Below are positions 53,096-64,000 of a DNA stretch of 64,000 bases, piece after piece. Where the stretch lies: the NCBI GenBank assembly GCA_002205965.3, contig NADL03000459.1, positions 930,001 through 994,000 of the forward strand. The letters are read 5' to 3'. Below the pieces are notes generated by a model that was not told the origin of the DNA, did no database searches, and saw only the letters and a list, made by a program, of their open reading frames with translations. Position numbers and translations under genes: made by a program. Position 1 is the stretch's first letter; each line of letters opens with the position of its first letter. The DNA comes from Kappaphycus alvarezii. Taxonomy: Eukaryota > Rhodophyta > Florideophyceae > Gigartinales > Solieriaceae.

Positions 53096-54004
53096 TCAAA
53101 CTTCATTATTTTTCATTTGATGTTTACATCGGTTCATTTCCTCGATAAAGGCTTTACGCTCCTCTTTGTTGGAATCCAAGCCTATGACGCAACAGTTGCG
53201 CCGCGGTTTGCGTGCGGAAGAGTTCTTCACGGCCAAAGTCGCTTCTGTCTCGGTCATGACACTCAACTCTGTCCGGTTGTCCTGCTCCTCCTCATGATGC
53301 CCGTTCAAAAGATACATAAATTTCCTTCTAATTTCTCCTCCAGCCTCGAACAATTGCATTTCCTTCTCAGTCCGCTTCGTTTCCTCAGCCCGTTTCCTCT
53401 CGGTAATCTCCTCTATCTCAAGAATCATGTCCTCTTTAGGGGTCCCTTTCCCCCAATATTCCAGATGCTGCTGCCTTCCGCTTAACCTCAGCTTTACGCT
53501 TCTCTATGACTGTCGTAAACTTGTCTAGGACAGTCTCCATCGAAGGGGTCAAAAGTCTTCCAGTGCACTAATAGAGGCCTCCGCGAACGTCCGCGATGTC
53601 TCCTCGAACCATCGGCCCGTTTCTTCGTGCAGCGTCATGTGCGCGCGCGCTCAAGACACCGCCTGAAGCAGTTAGTCCTTGGCGGCGTTGAAATGAATGC
53701 GCTTCGTCTTACTCTCATTCGAAATGCCAGCGGGCAGCGGGATTTTGCGTTTGGCCGTACTATGAGCGGGTGTTCTCGAGGATTTCTTGCGAGATCGTTG
53801 TACATACCGAGGGAAGATCCCGGAAGCGAAGCCAGCGCCTTGGAAGGCGCGGACGCAGCCGGCGCGTCTAGGTTCAATAAGTTTCCCCCCTTTTTTAACA
53901 TCGCGCAATCGGAGGTGTTGTGGCGTGGGGAGCCTGGTGTTTGAATGGTAGGAGAGAGGTACAGAGGCACAGAGAGCGGTAGTGTATGTGACCGAGGCAC
54001 ACAT
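53096..54004 (-). pseudogene. Harbinger-associated Myb/SANT-like ORF, decayed
   Basis: Minus-strand frame with in-frame stops. N-terminal part 53672-54004 ends SNESKTKRIHFNAAKD; then, past stop codons, LLQAV, ARAHMTLHEETGRWFEETSRTF, and 53096-53428 MILEIEEITERKRAEETKRTEKE, a long charged coiled coil ending EEERKAFIEEMNR-like. The layout (a W/H-rich Myb/trihelix-like start, then coiled coil) matches the DNA-binding partner protein found in PIF/Harbinger elements. It converges with the transposase relic at 51.8-52.8 kb, so both are probably one element. Confidence 0.5.
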
Positions 54005-54245
54005 ACACAGAGATTGGAGTGCATTTCAGAGTAATTCAAAGGGGTGCTCTCATATATGTTTTTTTAACTTTCGTGAGATCGGACGGGTCTAAGAAATTAT
54101 GCTAGGGCTATCTTGTATATTTAAGACCACGCCGGAAACTTGTCGTACGTGTTGCTGAATGTTGCTTTTTTCTCATTAAATTACCTATTTTCGTGAGACC
54201 TCTATTAAAATAAATGCAAAATTGTGAAAGTCTAGGAGAAAAACA

Positions 54246-54364
54246 GTACACGACTTTAGAATGGCACTACCATTAGATGTTGCCATTCAATGGGAACGAG
54301 ATGGCCATTATTGATAATTTCACGTCCATGTGGCCACAATGGCAAGTCATTGAAAGGGTTAAAA
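54246..54364. mobile_element. Possible PiggyBac-type terminus
   Basis: Read on the minus strand from 54364, TTAACCCTTTCAATGACTTG leads into a stretch with repeated ATGGCCAT / CCATTGTGGCCA words. TTAA followed by CCCTTT at an element end is a PiggyBac hallmark. No partner end found; tentative. Confidence 0.25.
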
Positions 54365-54539
54365 TTTTATTCTAGTCACTCTAAATCAAATATATCATAA
54401 AAATGGTCATTATAAACGGAATAATATTTAGAAAGGCGAAATTACAATAGCATCACCAGTTTTCATAGTCCGTAAAAATTAGAACATAGTCTTATAAGCT
54501 TTATAATTAGTCTGAAACAGAACTTGAGTGTTAACAAAA

Positions 54540-55430
54540 TGGGCAAAGGAAAGCAACTGATCGAAAAATTAAATGATCAATTTTGGCTTTAAAGCGGGAG
54601 GGTCTAGGCAGACGCGAAATTGAAAAGAGCATTAAAGAAGGCAGCAAAGTCATTTCAAAGGGTTCAAAGGATCAGAAAGGCTACGGGAACAATTACGCCA
54701 CAAAGAATAAAACAAAATCCTCTCAACTACGTTTCGGTCACTAATAAGGGGTGCACTTAAGATTAGTTCCCCAGAACCAGAATTGAAAGCCAAACTGGAT
54801 CCACTGAACTGTAAAAGACGCATTCAATAAATTGTAACCGATTGAGAGCACTTCTTTTTCAGCAAGGTGAAGAGAGAATATTTTGACGAAGGACTATAAC
54901 ATGCCCATCTAGAGTGGGGCCTCTCGCATCGCAATAAATCAGCACATGAATGGGGTTTGGTTGTCTGGTCGGATGAAGAAAGCTTAATTTAGACGGGCCA
55001 GACGGGTTTCATCACTACTGGAATGATATACGCTAGACTAGAGTTGTACTATCTAAGAGAAGGGTCAGATGTGGAGAACTGATTTCTGAGTTTTTTCAGC
55101 CTACGTATTCTCTGATCTTCTAATTTCACAAAGATATCATGAAAAGCTGAAGTACTTTACTACATTGTAGAACTCCCTTATTTCTTATACAGAGTATACA
55201 GACGATAAAATGCCATTAAGATGGCTTTTTATGTAGGATAGTGCATTTATTCACAAGTAACGCGTGTCATAGGAGTGGGTGCAGATTAATTTGGCCCATG
55301 TGTCATAAACTGTGCGATGACCCAAATTTAATCCTATTAAAACCGTCTGAGGGGTTCTCAAGATTTCCCTTTCTGCTAAAAATCGACAATTTTCTACTAT
55401 TGAGGAGCATAAGGAGAATGTACTGAGAAG
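54540..55430 (+). pseudogene. Tc1/mariner transposase relic
   Basis: Landmarks in order: helix-turn-helix LKREGLGRREIEKSI (about 54590-54635) with SKDQKGYG; the first Asp block VVWSDEE (about 54975); LDGPDGFHHYWNDIR (54985-55035, frame +1); FM-stop-DSAFIH (55228-55252), the second Asp block, in which the stop is TAG at 55234-55236 where Gln is usual (FMQDNA); and DDPNLILLK (about 55315), like SPDLNPIE with the final acidic residue. Several shifts; dead. Confidence 0.75.
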
Positions 55431-55786
55431 GGAACTTGGGGTGCGTTAATGTTTGAAATATATGGCCATACTGAGCGAATAGACAGAGTGAGATCTTCAT
55501 TTGATCAAAATATACTTGGTAGCATGCGTAAGCACTGTGAAAAACTGTTATAGAGGCAAGGCTTGAAAGCAAACTATTAAGTTTATTTTTCAATTAAGTT
55601 GTTGTCATAGTTTTGAGTTAAACATTTTGCTATAAATCCTAAATTCGCGAGAAGAAAATAGTTTTTGTGGCATTTTTCTTGTGTACGACCAATAACGTCG
55701 ATTTTCATACCATTTAAATTGCTTGAGGTTAGGCCTTTATCTGTCGACCGGCTCACGTCTAAGCAAGCTCGGATCTCGATCTTGTC

Positions 55787-56152
55787 CATGGGAGCGGAGA
55801 TCCTTGCAGGGGTAGAGTTAGCTGATCAGGCTGGACTCATTACATAGTGCTTATCGAATATGTACGCCATTGACCATTCCTTTCCACTTATCTTGACGGT
55901 TGATTCACATGGAACTTACTCGTCCATCACTTTTTTTCACGAAGATCGCGACTACAGGCAATTCCCGACAGTCGAAAGGTTTAGAGATTCTTTAGGGTGA
56001 AGAGGTATCACCATTATGTAGTGGATAAAGGGCAAGTACAATATCGCTGATGCCCTGAAAAAAAGGAACCCAGAAACTTTCCGCAAACTCAATCAGCCCT
56101 GTGCTCTTGGGCTATCGTATTCAGATATACTTCAAGAAACTAAGGAGAGTTA
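55787..56152 (+). pseudogene. Copia-like RNase H relic
   Basis: GAEILAGVELADQ (55790), LTVDSHGTYSSITFFHEDRDYR, TVERFRDSL and WIKGKYNIADALKKRN read across several stops. Same motif series as 46850-47180, so the same subfamily. Lies just upstream of repeat B left copy, as the end of pol normally lies before a 3' LTR. Confidence 0.65.
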
Positions 56153-56747
56153 AACCACGAGAAGGGAAGGCCGTTCTGAGTCAAGAAAGGTGTAGACGGT
56201 GGAGTGGAAGGACGAGCGCGAATGTTGATCAAGTCTGGTTTTTTGAAAGGGTTTTTTTTGGTGGTTGACATGGTTACATTGTCAACTTAATGACAAAGAA
56301 GACACATTCATCTCAGGTGACCACTTTATCTTATATACAGAAACATTATTTCGGTCGACTCTCAACTATTAATGTACTGCAACGGTCACATCGTGGACAT
56401 GACTGTACGACGAACCCGGTAATGTACAGATATTGCCGATTCCTTACGTAATTGGGCTTAAAAATGTATATGGACCGTTTCTTCTCAACTAGGGGGCAGA
56501 TTGCACAAAGCATACTGTATGAACGATCGTGACTATCGCAGTCACTCGCGGGAAATGACTAATTTGACTCTTCAGATGCAATGGCTCGTGCCCAAGATTG
56601 CTAGGTGGCATCCCTACTATCGTATTGTGCGCTTGATGATATAGTTCCAATCTTTTACTGCTTATACCACTACATGAGGTAGTCGAACGGCTATGTAATG
56701 CAGTCCTCACTACCCGATCGGGGCGGTAGGAGAAAAAGGATTAGTAA

Positions 56748-57027
56748 TGCAATTACTGTGATTCCTTACAGTCTTGTGTCTCGTCATACCCCGGCGTCGC
56801 CATTGAGCGTTCCCAGTTCCGTTGTCACGCAAAAGTACTGTGCTGAGAACCACCTCGCTCTCCTCGCACCGAGGAGGCACAGAGGGTTTATTGTTCTACC
56901 TCTGCGAGTAAAGTAGCTGGAACTTACCGCCATTCATTCAGCTCGGCTCCAACTTCCCGATCCCTTACTACCCGCTCGCTTCCTACTCTAAGATCTATGT
57001 GAGTCTGCAAGACGTGCTGACTATACA
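56748..57027 (+). repeat. Direct repeat B (LTR-like), left copy
   Basis: About 280 bp, TGCAATTACTG...CTATACA, matching 59906-60186 in the same orientation: GTGTCTCGTCA, CGCTCTCCTC, CACCGAGGAGGCA, CTACGAGTAAAG-like, TTCAGCTCGG, CTCGCTTCCTACTCTA. The ends TG...CA and the equal length suggest LTRs, but no 5-bp duplication was found. Confidence 0.7.
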
Positions 57028-58800
57028 GCTCGAGCCTCACATGTGCACAAGGGCGTAAACGCGACAATCCGGATTCGTTTTTCAAGCATGCGAACTTCCT
57101 TTAGTTCTATGGCTCTTGGTAAAGAGGAGAACTCAATACTCAGACGTCATATGTATCACTACCCGCGCTCAATTAAAGTCGAAATGTGATCGCCTCATGA
57201 GGATAATAAACACAACTACATTCAATGATGGCCTAACTTTTCAGTTGCTTCAGGCAGCGAAGATCATATAAGAAATATTCTCTTTGAACTTCTTGGGCAA
57301 GGATGGAGCATTTTACGTACCGCCATCCGATATTGTATCGGACTTCCTTGAGGATCTTCTATGCGTTATCACCGAACAGTTCTCCGAAAGCTACTTCACT
57401 ATGCCACTGTACCCTGTTCAGACTCTACACAATTGGGCAAGATATTCACGTTCTCCACAGTACCCTGACACTATTCTAGGTCAGCTGCAGTTTCGTCAGA
57501 AGAGATGAAAGACAAGAGATTGAGTTCGCATGTTTTGATGTGTTGCTTTTTGGCGCTAGTTCCTATCTTTGAAAGTTAGTGGTTCGAAATTTTCTCAATA
57601 CTCATGGTGCGGTCCATCCCATGGCATTTTCGCTTTGCAAATATTCAACCACTGGACGTCAAAAGAGCTACCATAATTTGGAAACCGAGACAGTTACAAT
57701 CTCGAAGGAAACCGAAATCGCTCAGGCTCCTTTAGATGCTGCAAACTTCAATGAAGGTCCCGCCGCAGGAGCAAGCACGAACATTCAACCGTGACTTGTA
57801 GCTTTTGGTCGCGAAAAACATATTGAACGATCAGAAAGCGATTTGCTGAAAGAGCTGCCGGCAGAAACGACAATCACTACCATGGAACTCGAGCCCATCA
57901 CCTGCTATAAATTGAAGTACCAGCAACGCCAACGAACACGGCTGTACTCCCTAGTATCCTGATCATAATGATTCTGAGGACTCAAGCAAGTCCATTTATG
58001 TTCAACAGATGTTTCGAGATCATCGGTTCCCAAGAGAGATTTACGAAGATATAGAAGAGACTCTGCGCATGTATGCCACCTATGCTCTTATTGGTAATGA
58101 TTCTTTATTATATTCATTGGATGAAATCGACAAAGAAATGTATTCGCAACGTATATCTGCCGCCCTCAACACTCCGAAACACCACACACGGCAGAACTTT
58201 TGTCCCAGCGGCTGGTTATGAATTATTTGCATCCGCATCACTAGCCATTACCTACTCACAGTCCTCCCGGCGACTATTACTACAAGGAAATGGATATGAC
58301 CACAGTATTCATTGCGCAAGGTCGATGTTATACTCTGAACATGCCTATCAGTATACTGTGCGACATTGGGCCCCCTTCTGTTATCGGTTTGCAAGAGATG
58401 AGAAGGATATTCAACGCAATCCATCTACCTACCTATCGGTTGAAACTTTCGAGACACCACTTCCGTTTCGCAGGTTCTGTCTACACTTCCATCGGTAGAA
58501 CGTCGTTTCCATGTGAGATTACCCATGGAACACCCACTATCTTGGTGTACTTCGACGTTATTCGGGCTGATAGTCCTATTCTTCTAGGAATTGAAAAGCT
58601 TAACAGTGAATCTCTCACACCGTGCATTATATCGAACAGGATGGTCAAACGTGTCCCTGTGCTGATGGCCAATTCCAATAACTTGTATATCGACGAGTGG
58701 CATATTCCTATTAAGCGTTACAGTGACAACCAACTTTACGTACCAATCAAGAAACGGACTACAGAGTCTTTTTCACGCACAATCAACTAGCGAAGACGCA
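57028..58800 (+). pseudogene. Copia-like gag and aspartic protease relic
   Basis: 57284-57508 and 57579-57794 are gag-region frames. 58290-58790 carries protease-like sequence: ISILCDIGPPSVIGLQE (D-I-G in place of D-S/T-G), FRFAGSVYTSIGRTSF and IRADSPILLGIEKL, then WHIPIKRYSDNQLYVPIKKR. No RT or integrase follows before the next repeat B copy, so the element is internally deleted. Confidence moderate for protease, low for gag. Confidence 0.5.
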
Positions 58801-59905
58801 TAAGCACTTCTTTCGTTTGTCGGCGCAAAATTTTTCGATCTCCTCAAACGTTCGCGCCCGGAATGCACAACCCCTGAGACACTATGAACCCTGCAGTAAA
58901 TCACTAGACGACGGGAACCTTGCCAACGCATATAGTCTACACGCACTCATTTCAACGACACTATTGGGATTGAAAACTGTTGCTTCAATGAGAGTATCCT
59001 CTTTTACATCATGTAAATCGGATCTGGATCTGTTTTGCAAACCGTTGATGAAGGCACTTGATTCAGCGCGGCTCGATTCCTGCAATATGTGACCACCAAA
59101 ACTATCTGGAAAACAATTCCATAGTGCTGGACACTTATCTACACAGGTCTACAGAATTTTATCCTGACTGGCTAGCGCTCCCAGTTTGGAGAGCGCTTCA
59201 TTCGAATTGCAGCCGCTTCTGATGTTGAAGTATCCAGGGCAAGAGTGCAAGCCCGCAGCACCTCAGGTTTGGAGTAACGCTACAGGGCACCACTTCTAAA
59301 CACGTTTCGGAAGTTCGGCAAGCATCTCGCCTAGGTCTGCGCAGTCAAGTCGATAAATGATACACTCGGCCTTGAGGGTTTTTCACCCTCTTTCCTTGAG
59401 TTTGGCGAATATCCTAAGATACCTATCTCACCACTGCTCCAAAGAGCCAAAATTGATATCTACTAGCTAATTTGGCTCCCCAAGTGTCGATCATTGCTTA
59501 GTTCTTCCGTCCATAACGTTGGCCGGTGTCAATTCTCTAAACTTCTTTTATCTTTTCTGACTACCGCCCCTGATCACTCCGCTTAACCTGTATTAGATAT
59601 AGCCGTGGGCCCCAGCAGCGGAGGGGGTACTTCTCGACGGCCAGAGTTATGACAAAGACCCAACCGATGCTTTTGCCATTTGCACCAGGTCAGATTCACG
59701 GCCGAGCCCTCTCTATTTATGCTTTCTTCTTTGACAACTCAATTTTTGTTGTGCACATGGTCTTAGAACTAACATTTCCTGCAATTTCTCGCCCTGCACG
59801 TGGACGCTATGTTACCGCGCCATTTTTCCTCGCCTCACTCTGGACGCTTCCGCCAAAGATTCTGTTCTCAATTGAACATGCAACGGATTTGACGATAGTA
59901 GGGAG
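58801..59905. other. Decayed interior of the repeat-B element
   Basis: Broken frames only; no integrase or RT signature seen. Confidence 0.35.
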
Positions 59906-60186
59906 TGTAATTACTGTAATTAATTACAGTTTGGTGTCTCGTCAAACCTCGACGCCGCCGTTTGGGTGGCCCCGGTTCCGTTGGAACGCACAAGTACTAT
60001 GCCGACAACCACCCCGCTCTCCTCACACCGAGGAGGCATAGAGGTTTTACCGTTCTACTTCTACGAGTAAAGAGGTTGAAACTCACCACCGTTCGTTCAG
60101 CTCGGCCCCAACTTCCCAATCCTTTACTACTCACTCGCTTCCTACTCTACAATGTACATGAGTTCCTAAGATGTGCTGATCGTACA
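59906..60186 (+). repeat. Direct repeat B (LTR-like), right copy
   Basis: Same ends pattern (TGTAATTACTG...CGTACA). Contains a perfect 18-bp palindrome ACTGTAATTAATTACAGT near its start; the left copy has a degenerate version. Confidence 0.7.
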
Positions 60187-60639
60187 GCTCGAGCGATCTA
60201 CGGATTTACGTAAACGGACTCACTATACGAATTGGCGTTAACACGACATGGGTTACCGGCTAGTTGGCGCTTTAATCTACCTTATTATAGCTCTCCCTGT
60301 TAAAATATTCAAATATAGGACTGCAAGAGCATCCTAGAGGACTTTTGTACTCATTCACTGTGCTTGTACTTTTTCACTCCCCCTCTCTGACACAGCGCAT
60401 ACTACTGACGAGACGGTAGACTCATACTATTTATTATGTGGATGCTACTACGGCCGAAGGGCTTTTATACTGGTTCTTGAAGAGGACAGGCTGTATTGGT
60501 TGCTCCGTGAGTCCGTGGCGAGAACGATGGATCACGCTTGCAAAACGCTTTACAGGGGGCGTTTTCTTTGTCCATATTCGTTACGTTAATGAGGTTGGTA
60601 CGAATGGAGGGCGATGTGTCGAGAGTTCGGGTGGCATGG
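60187..60639. other. Spacer next to the minus-strand copia relic
   Basis: No motif recognised. It should contain that relic's 3' LTR if one survives; I found no matching copy beyond 63 kb. Confidence 0.3.
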
Positions 60640-62960
60640 ATGCGGCGCTGCGAGGTATGGTGGGCAGTTTTAATGTGTCCTAGAGCCTTGGTTATAAAAT
60701 CAGCAGCGTTCGTGTTTGTGGAGAAATGGCATATTGTGATGTTGCCTTTACGAACGTTTTTCGCACATGATGGTGCGCAATGTGGATAAGCTTGAGCCTC
60801 TTGATAGCGGAGATGTGTTATGCGACCTGTACGGCGAAGTTACTTTAGACGATCAATTAGGGCGCTGTGAGCGAGGCCGCAGTCATTTAAGAGGCGTTGG
60901 GGCCAGAGTGCTTTGTTTGCAGTATCAGCGCCAGCTACATATTCAGCTTCACACGTTTATTTGGCGATGGTATCTTTTTTGGAGCTTTTTCAGGCAATGG
61001 GATCTCCCAAGGCAGTTTGAATGACACCGTTTCGCGACTTGCGGTCCGGGTAGTTCGCAAAATTGGCATTGCTGTGTGTTGCGATGGTTTGTGCTCGTTT
61101 TGGGTGGTGGTTCTGGGAAGAGTAGGTGATCACGTGGTCTTGAAAGGCGCTGGGAGCCATTTCAGTAGACGCAAGTTATTTGCTGTTGGTTGGTGCATTT
61201 CTTCTGACATTCTGTTGAAAAGGAGAGTATATCGGGACGTGTGCTGTCCGTAGGATAGTGTAGGTCGCCGAAGATGTACTGGTATATTTTAGCTTGCTCG
61301 GCGGCTAGGTAGTGGGGGGAGATGGCTTTGGTTCTGTTCATGTTTTCGGGCAGGGGTGCATAGCGTTGTTTGCATTGATTCATGCGTGTCTTATGCAGTA
61401 TCTCTTTTGTTACCAGTGGCTGGGATATGTGAATGCTGCCATCTTCTGGCGGGGTTGATATGCAAATTTAGGTATGTTGTGGGGTGCCCAAGGTCAGTGA
61501 TTTTGTACTTGTATTTCAGTATGTCGAAGAGTTCTGTGATGTTCTGTTTCAGCAGTGAGACCGGCAGAAATTCGTCCATACTGATGGGCACGAGGATAGG
61601 CTGATTCTTATTATTTTTGTGAAAAAGTCATGGGTAACTGGGGCTTTGTTTGTACCCGTGAGCTGTAAAGTGTTTGAGGGGGCCGCCCTGTAGTAAGTGT
61701 TTGCGGCAGGGAGAGTTCCGTACAAGTTAAGAAGAACTACCCCTGTATGCTCGGGGTGTCGAAGGTTGCCGTCAAAGGGTGGTTGATCTGGTATGTACAC
61801 TTTGTGGTGCCTGCACAGTTCATGGAGGGGTGCTGTGCTGATGTCAAAGTGCCCGATTTTTCATTGGTTTTGGGCTGAGATGGCGAGGAGTAGGCGGATG
61901 TTCGTTTTCTCTGCCTGGAACGAAGAGGTGTGGGTTGGGTCATAGCGTAAGTAGGGCTGCATGCGGTTGCTCCTAGCCGAAGATCGGGCCTTGTGGGTAG
62001 TGTGAGGTCGTGCGCATGCTTGTATCAATACTTTATATTGAGTTGGATGACTCTGGCGTGTTAGGAACCTTGATGTTGGTCACCAATTCAAACGTCTACG
62101 CGTCGTTGAGAGTGGCTAACTCTTCGTCTTGAGACTCAGCTTATAGCTGAGTATCATCATATGTACTTGCCAGGGCGAGGGTCTGGGGTGGCTCCGGGAG
62201 TCATGTCCGGTGTGTGTGTAGAGCAGTGGATGTGCAGGCGGGATATTGGGTGGCATAATATGGTTGAAAACCAGCGGCGGGGACTTGGTGGCACTTGTTC
62301 GTGGAGAGGTCCCATACTCGTATAATCGTGTCACCGATGAGGTGCATATATTTTACTGAGCGAATGCGGCTGCTTAATTTGTTTTTGGGTTTGTCGATGG
62401 GCAAGTGGCCGAATTTGCGGATATGAAGATCTTGCCTATGTAGGGTTTGGAGTGGAACCATAGTTCCTCAGGGAGCACTTTTTGCGTAAGTGCATCATGA
62501 GGGCATAGTTTACGGCAGCATCACGTAGTATATCCCTCCACAATTCGTCCTTGAGGGCGGCTGTGGAGAGGACAGCGCGTGTTTCATTCATGAGGGTCGG
62601 GTTATTCCTTCAGACTGGTGTTTGTTTGGGGTAGGTATAGGATACGGGTTTTGAGTGTTGTGCTATTGTATTGGTAGAGGGACTTCAGTTCGGCGTTGAG
62701 GAATTCTTTAGCGTTTTAAGTTCTGACGGTGTGAAGTGGGGATCCGTTGATGGTATTTATGACGCACATGTGTACTTTTGTGTACCATGCGACTTGGTCG
62801 CGTCGGGCTAAAACGTAGGCTGTCAGGTAGCGACTCCCCCCATCGAAAAAGGTGGGTAAATGTTTGTTACCTTGTATAGCTATCAGTAAAGCTATCCATC
62901 CACTACATCGACCGAGCGAACCGTCAGTTTACAACTGCGCATCGGCCCCTGCGAGTGCTA
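60640..62960 (-). pseudogene. Copia element relic on the minus strand (integrase, RT, RNase H)
   Basis: In coding order on the minus strand: integrase end from about 62,700 (MNETRAVLSTAALKDELWRD), its C-terminal region 62,200-62,460 (IRKFGHLPIDKPKNKLSSR, MHLIGDTIIRVWDLSTNK), RT 61,950-61,160 (LNLYGTLPAANTYYRAA; VPISMDEFL where YVDDFL is expected; YKITDLGHPTTYLNLHI), and RNase H tail near 60,800-60,700 (IAHHHVRKTFVK; ITICHFSTNTNAADF). Each piece is recognisable, with the catalytic D-D degraded to D-E. No LTRs identified. Confidence 0.75.
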
Positions 62961-63299
62961 TGATTTCAACTCAATAACGTGCGATCTCGGGCATGGAGCC
63001 CAAGAAAGAAGAAAGAGAGCTGGAGGATGAGAATAACCACAGGGGTGGTCATCATCGAAGGCGACACTGGTCAGAAAGGTCAAGGAGACAGAACCGACAG
63101 ACCGGCACTGAAGTCTTTCGTGGGAGTACTCCGAGCTTCAGGGCTGGGTCTAGGTATACGATAAAGCTGCGAGAGCTACTCAGTACCAGAAAACAACGGA
63201 GAGAATCTCCAAATGGGTCAAGAAGGAGTTTTCATTCTCCCGAGACATTTGGAAGTAAATTCTTTCCCTCGAGGAGCCAGACCTCACAAAACGGATACC

Positions 63300-64000
63300 G
63301 ACCGCACCAGAGAAGAAAGAAGATACCTCGGGAAAGTTCCTTTTCAACGAAGAAGTGAAACAGTACATGCGACGCAAGCAGGCTTACAATGAAAACCACG
63401 AGAATGTTTTCACCGTGGTCCTTGGCTAGTGTTCCGACGTAATGCAGGCCAAGCTTGATGGGCAGCCGGACTCGGCCGAAATTTTTGAGGACCAAAACCT
63501 GGCCAAGCTGCTGAGAAGCGTCAAAGTGTGGATGCTCAACCAAAAAAAAAACATCAGGAGCCCAGTAGCCGCGATCGATGCATCGCTGCTTGCACTGTTC
63601 AAGCTCAGAAAGAATAGGCATGAATCCCTAGCCGAGTACCGCAAGCGGTTCTTCGCGGTTACCGACGTACTCAAGGACATAGACGTGGACTTGGGTAGAG
63701 CGCTGGTGAGGCTTACAGACGGTATCCTGAAGAAAGACCACGTAATGGTCAGGAATAAGGCCAAACAAACAACGACCGATAATGATAGTAAAACCGACGC
63801 AGCTGGTAGCGCCAATGCCAGCAAAAAGACCGAACTCGCATCAGGAGGCGAGAGGCAGACAACAAACACCCAGATCGCGGCCGCAGAGATGAACGCGCTA
63901 GATCATTTTCTTGCCATGCGGTTCATAAACTCAGTAGACGAGGCCCGATACATGAATGTTTCCAAAAATCTGGAGAAGGACTGTATCAAGGGGAAATACG
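63300..64000 (+). pseudogene. Copia-type gag, runs off the window end
   Basis: From about 63300 one frame reads TREERRYLGKFLFNEEVKQY and MRRKQAYNENHENVFTVVLG, then a TAG at 63427-63429 and CSDVMQAKLDGQ. From the ATG at 63442 the frame is open to the last base (at least 186 codons): LLALFKLRKNRHESLAEYRK, RFFAVTDVLKDIDVD, then a Thr/Asp/Lys-rich linker. This resembles gag of copia-like elements (UBN2 style). The stop stands where Gln is expected (LGQCS). Pol would lie beyond the window. Confidence 0.6.

Noticed and set aside
33345-63429. UAG reassigned to glutamine, given many TAG codons at Gln positions
   Set aside because: The GT61-like gene ends in TAG (26584-26586) at a natural protein end, host genes use CAG/CAA freely and contain no internal TAG, and other stop types also occur in the relics. 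Decay explains it better.
1-64000. CRISPR arrays, bacterial operons, prophage
   Set aside because: No regularly spaced repeats, no ribosome-binding-site-led gene clusters; gene content is eukaryotic.

Overview
The window reads as nuclear DNA of an intron-poor eukaryote that carries a plastid. A red alga of the Chondrus/florideophyte type is my best guess, but this is inference. Supporting points: the recognisable host genes are long, nearly uninterrupted reading frames; one protein kinase has a cyanobacterial-type C-terminal module behind a transit-like N-terminus; a very large GT61-like glycosyltransferase is present; and the gene islands sit in a sea of decayed class I and class II transposons. 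No operons, prokaryotic signals, CRISPR arrays, rRNA or convincing tRNA genes were seen.

Layout. 1-10.4 kb is transposon ground: a dead PiggyBac-like transposase (about 2.2-8.5 kb) split by a Ty1/copia LTR element (3088-7553, 221-bp LTRs, 5-bp target duplication CGGAT), then a nearly intact DDE transposase on the minus strand (9.07-10.38 kb). 12.4-15.6 kb is a gene island: a plastid-type kinase (+) and a membrane RING-H2 ubiquitin ligase (-) converging. 15.6-18.8 kb is a gene-free spacer crowded with GTAC/TACTGTAC palindromic words. 18.7-22.0 kb is a broken non-LTR retroelement with a C-terminal zinc motif and restriction-like endonuclease. 23.3-31.1 kb is the second gene island: a 1047+ residue GT61-like protein with an internally repeated module, a possible bL34-like small ORF, and an M16 zinc metallopeptidase. 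32.26-38.87 kb is a complete, fairly young Ty3/gypsy element (TSD CAGTG). 39.3-42.4 kb is a second non-LTR element of the same family as the first. 42.4-64 kb is almost wholly transposon debris: copia-like RT/RNase H, pogo/jerky, PIF/Harbinger with its Myb-like partner, Tc1/mariner, two LTR-like direct repeat pairs, a minus-strand copia relic and a gag that runs off the window end.

How it fits together. Only five or six genes look like host genes. Each of three of them (kinase, RING ligase, M16 peptidase) is interrupted by a single frame change in otherwise conserved sequence, which suggests either tiny introns or one-base sequence errors. Premature stops in the mobile elements are often TAG where the family is expected to have glutamine. 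Nothing here is a clear novel system. The best candidates for follow-up are the tandem GT61-like protein, the GTAC-word field, which resembles the hairpin in the gypsy LTR, and the paired non-LTR elements.
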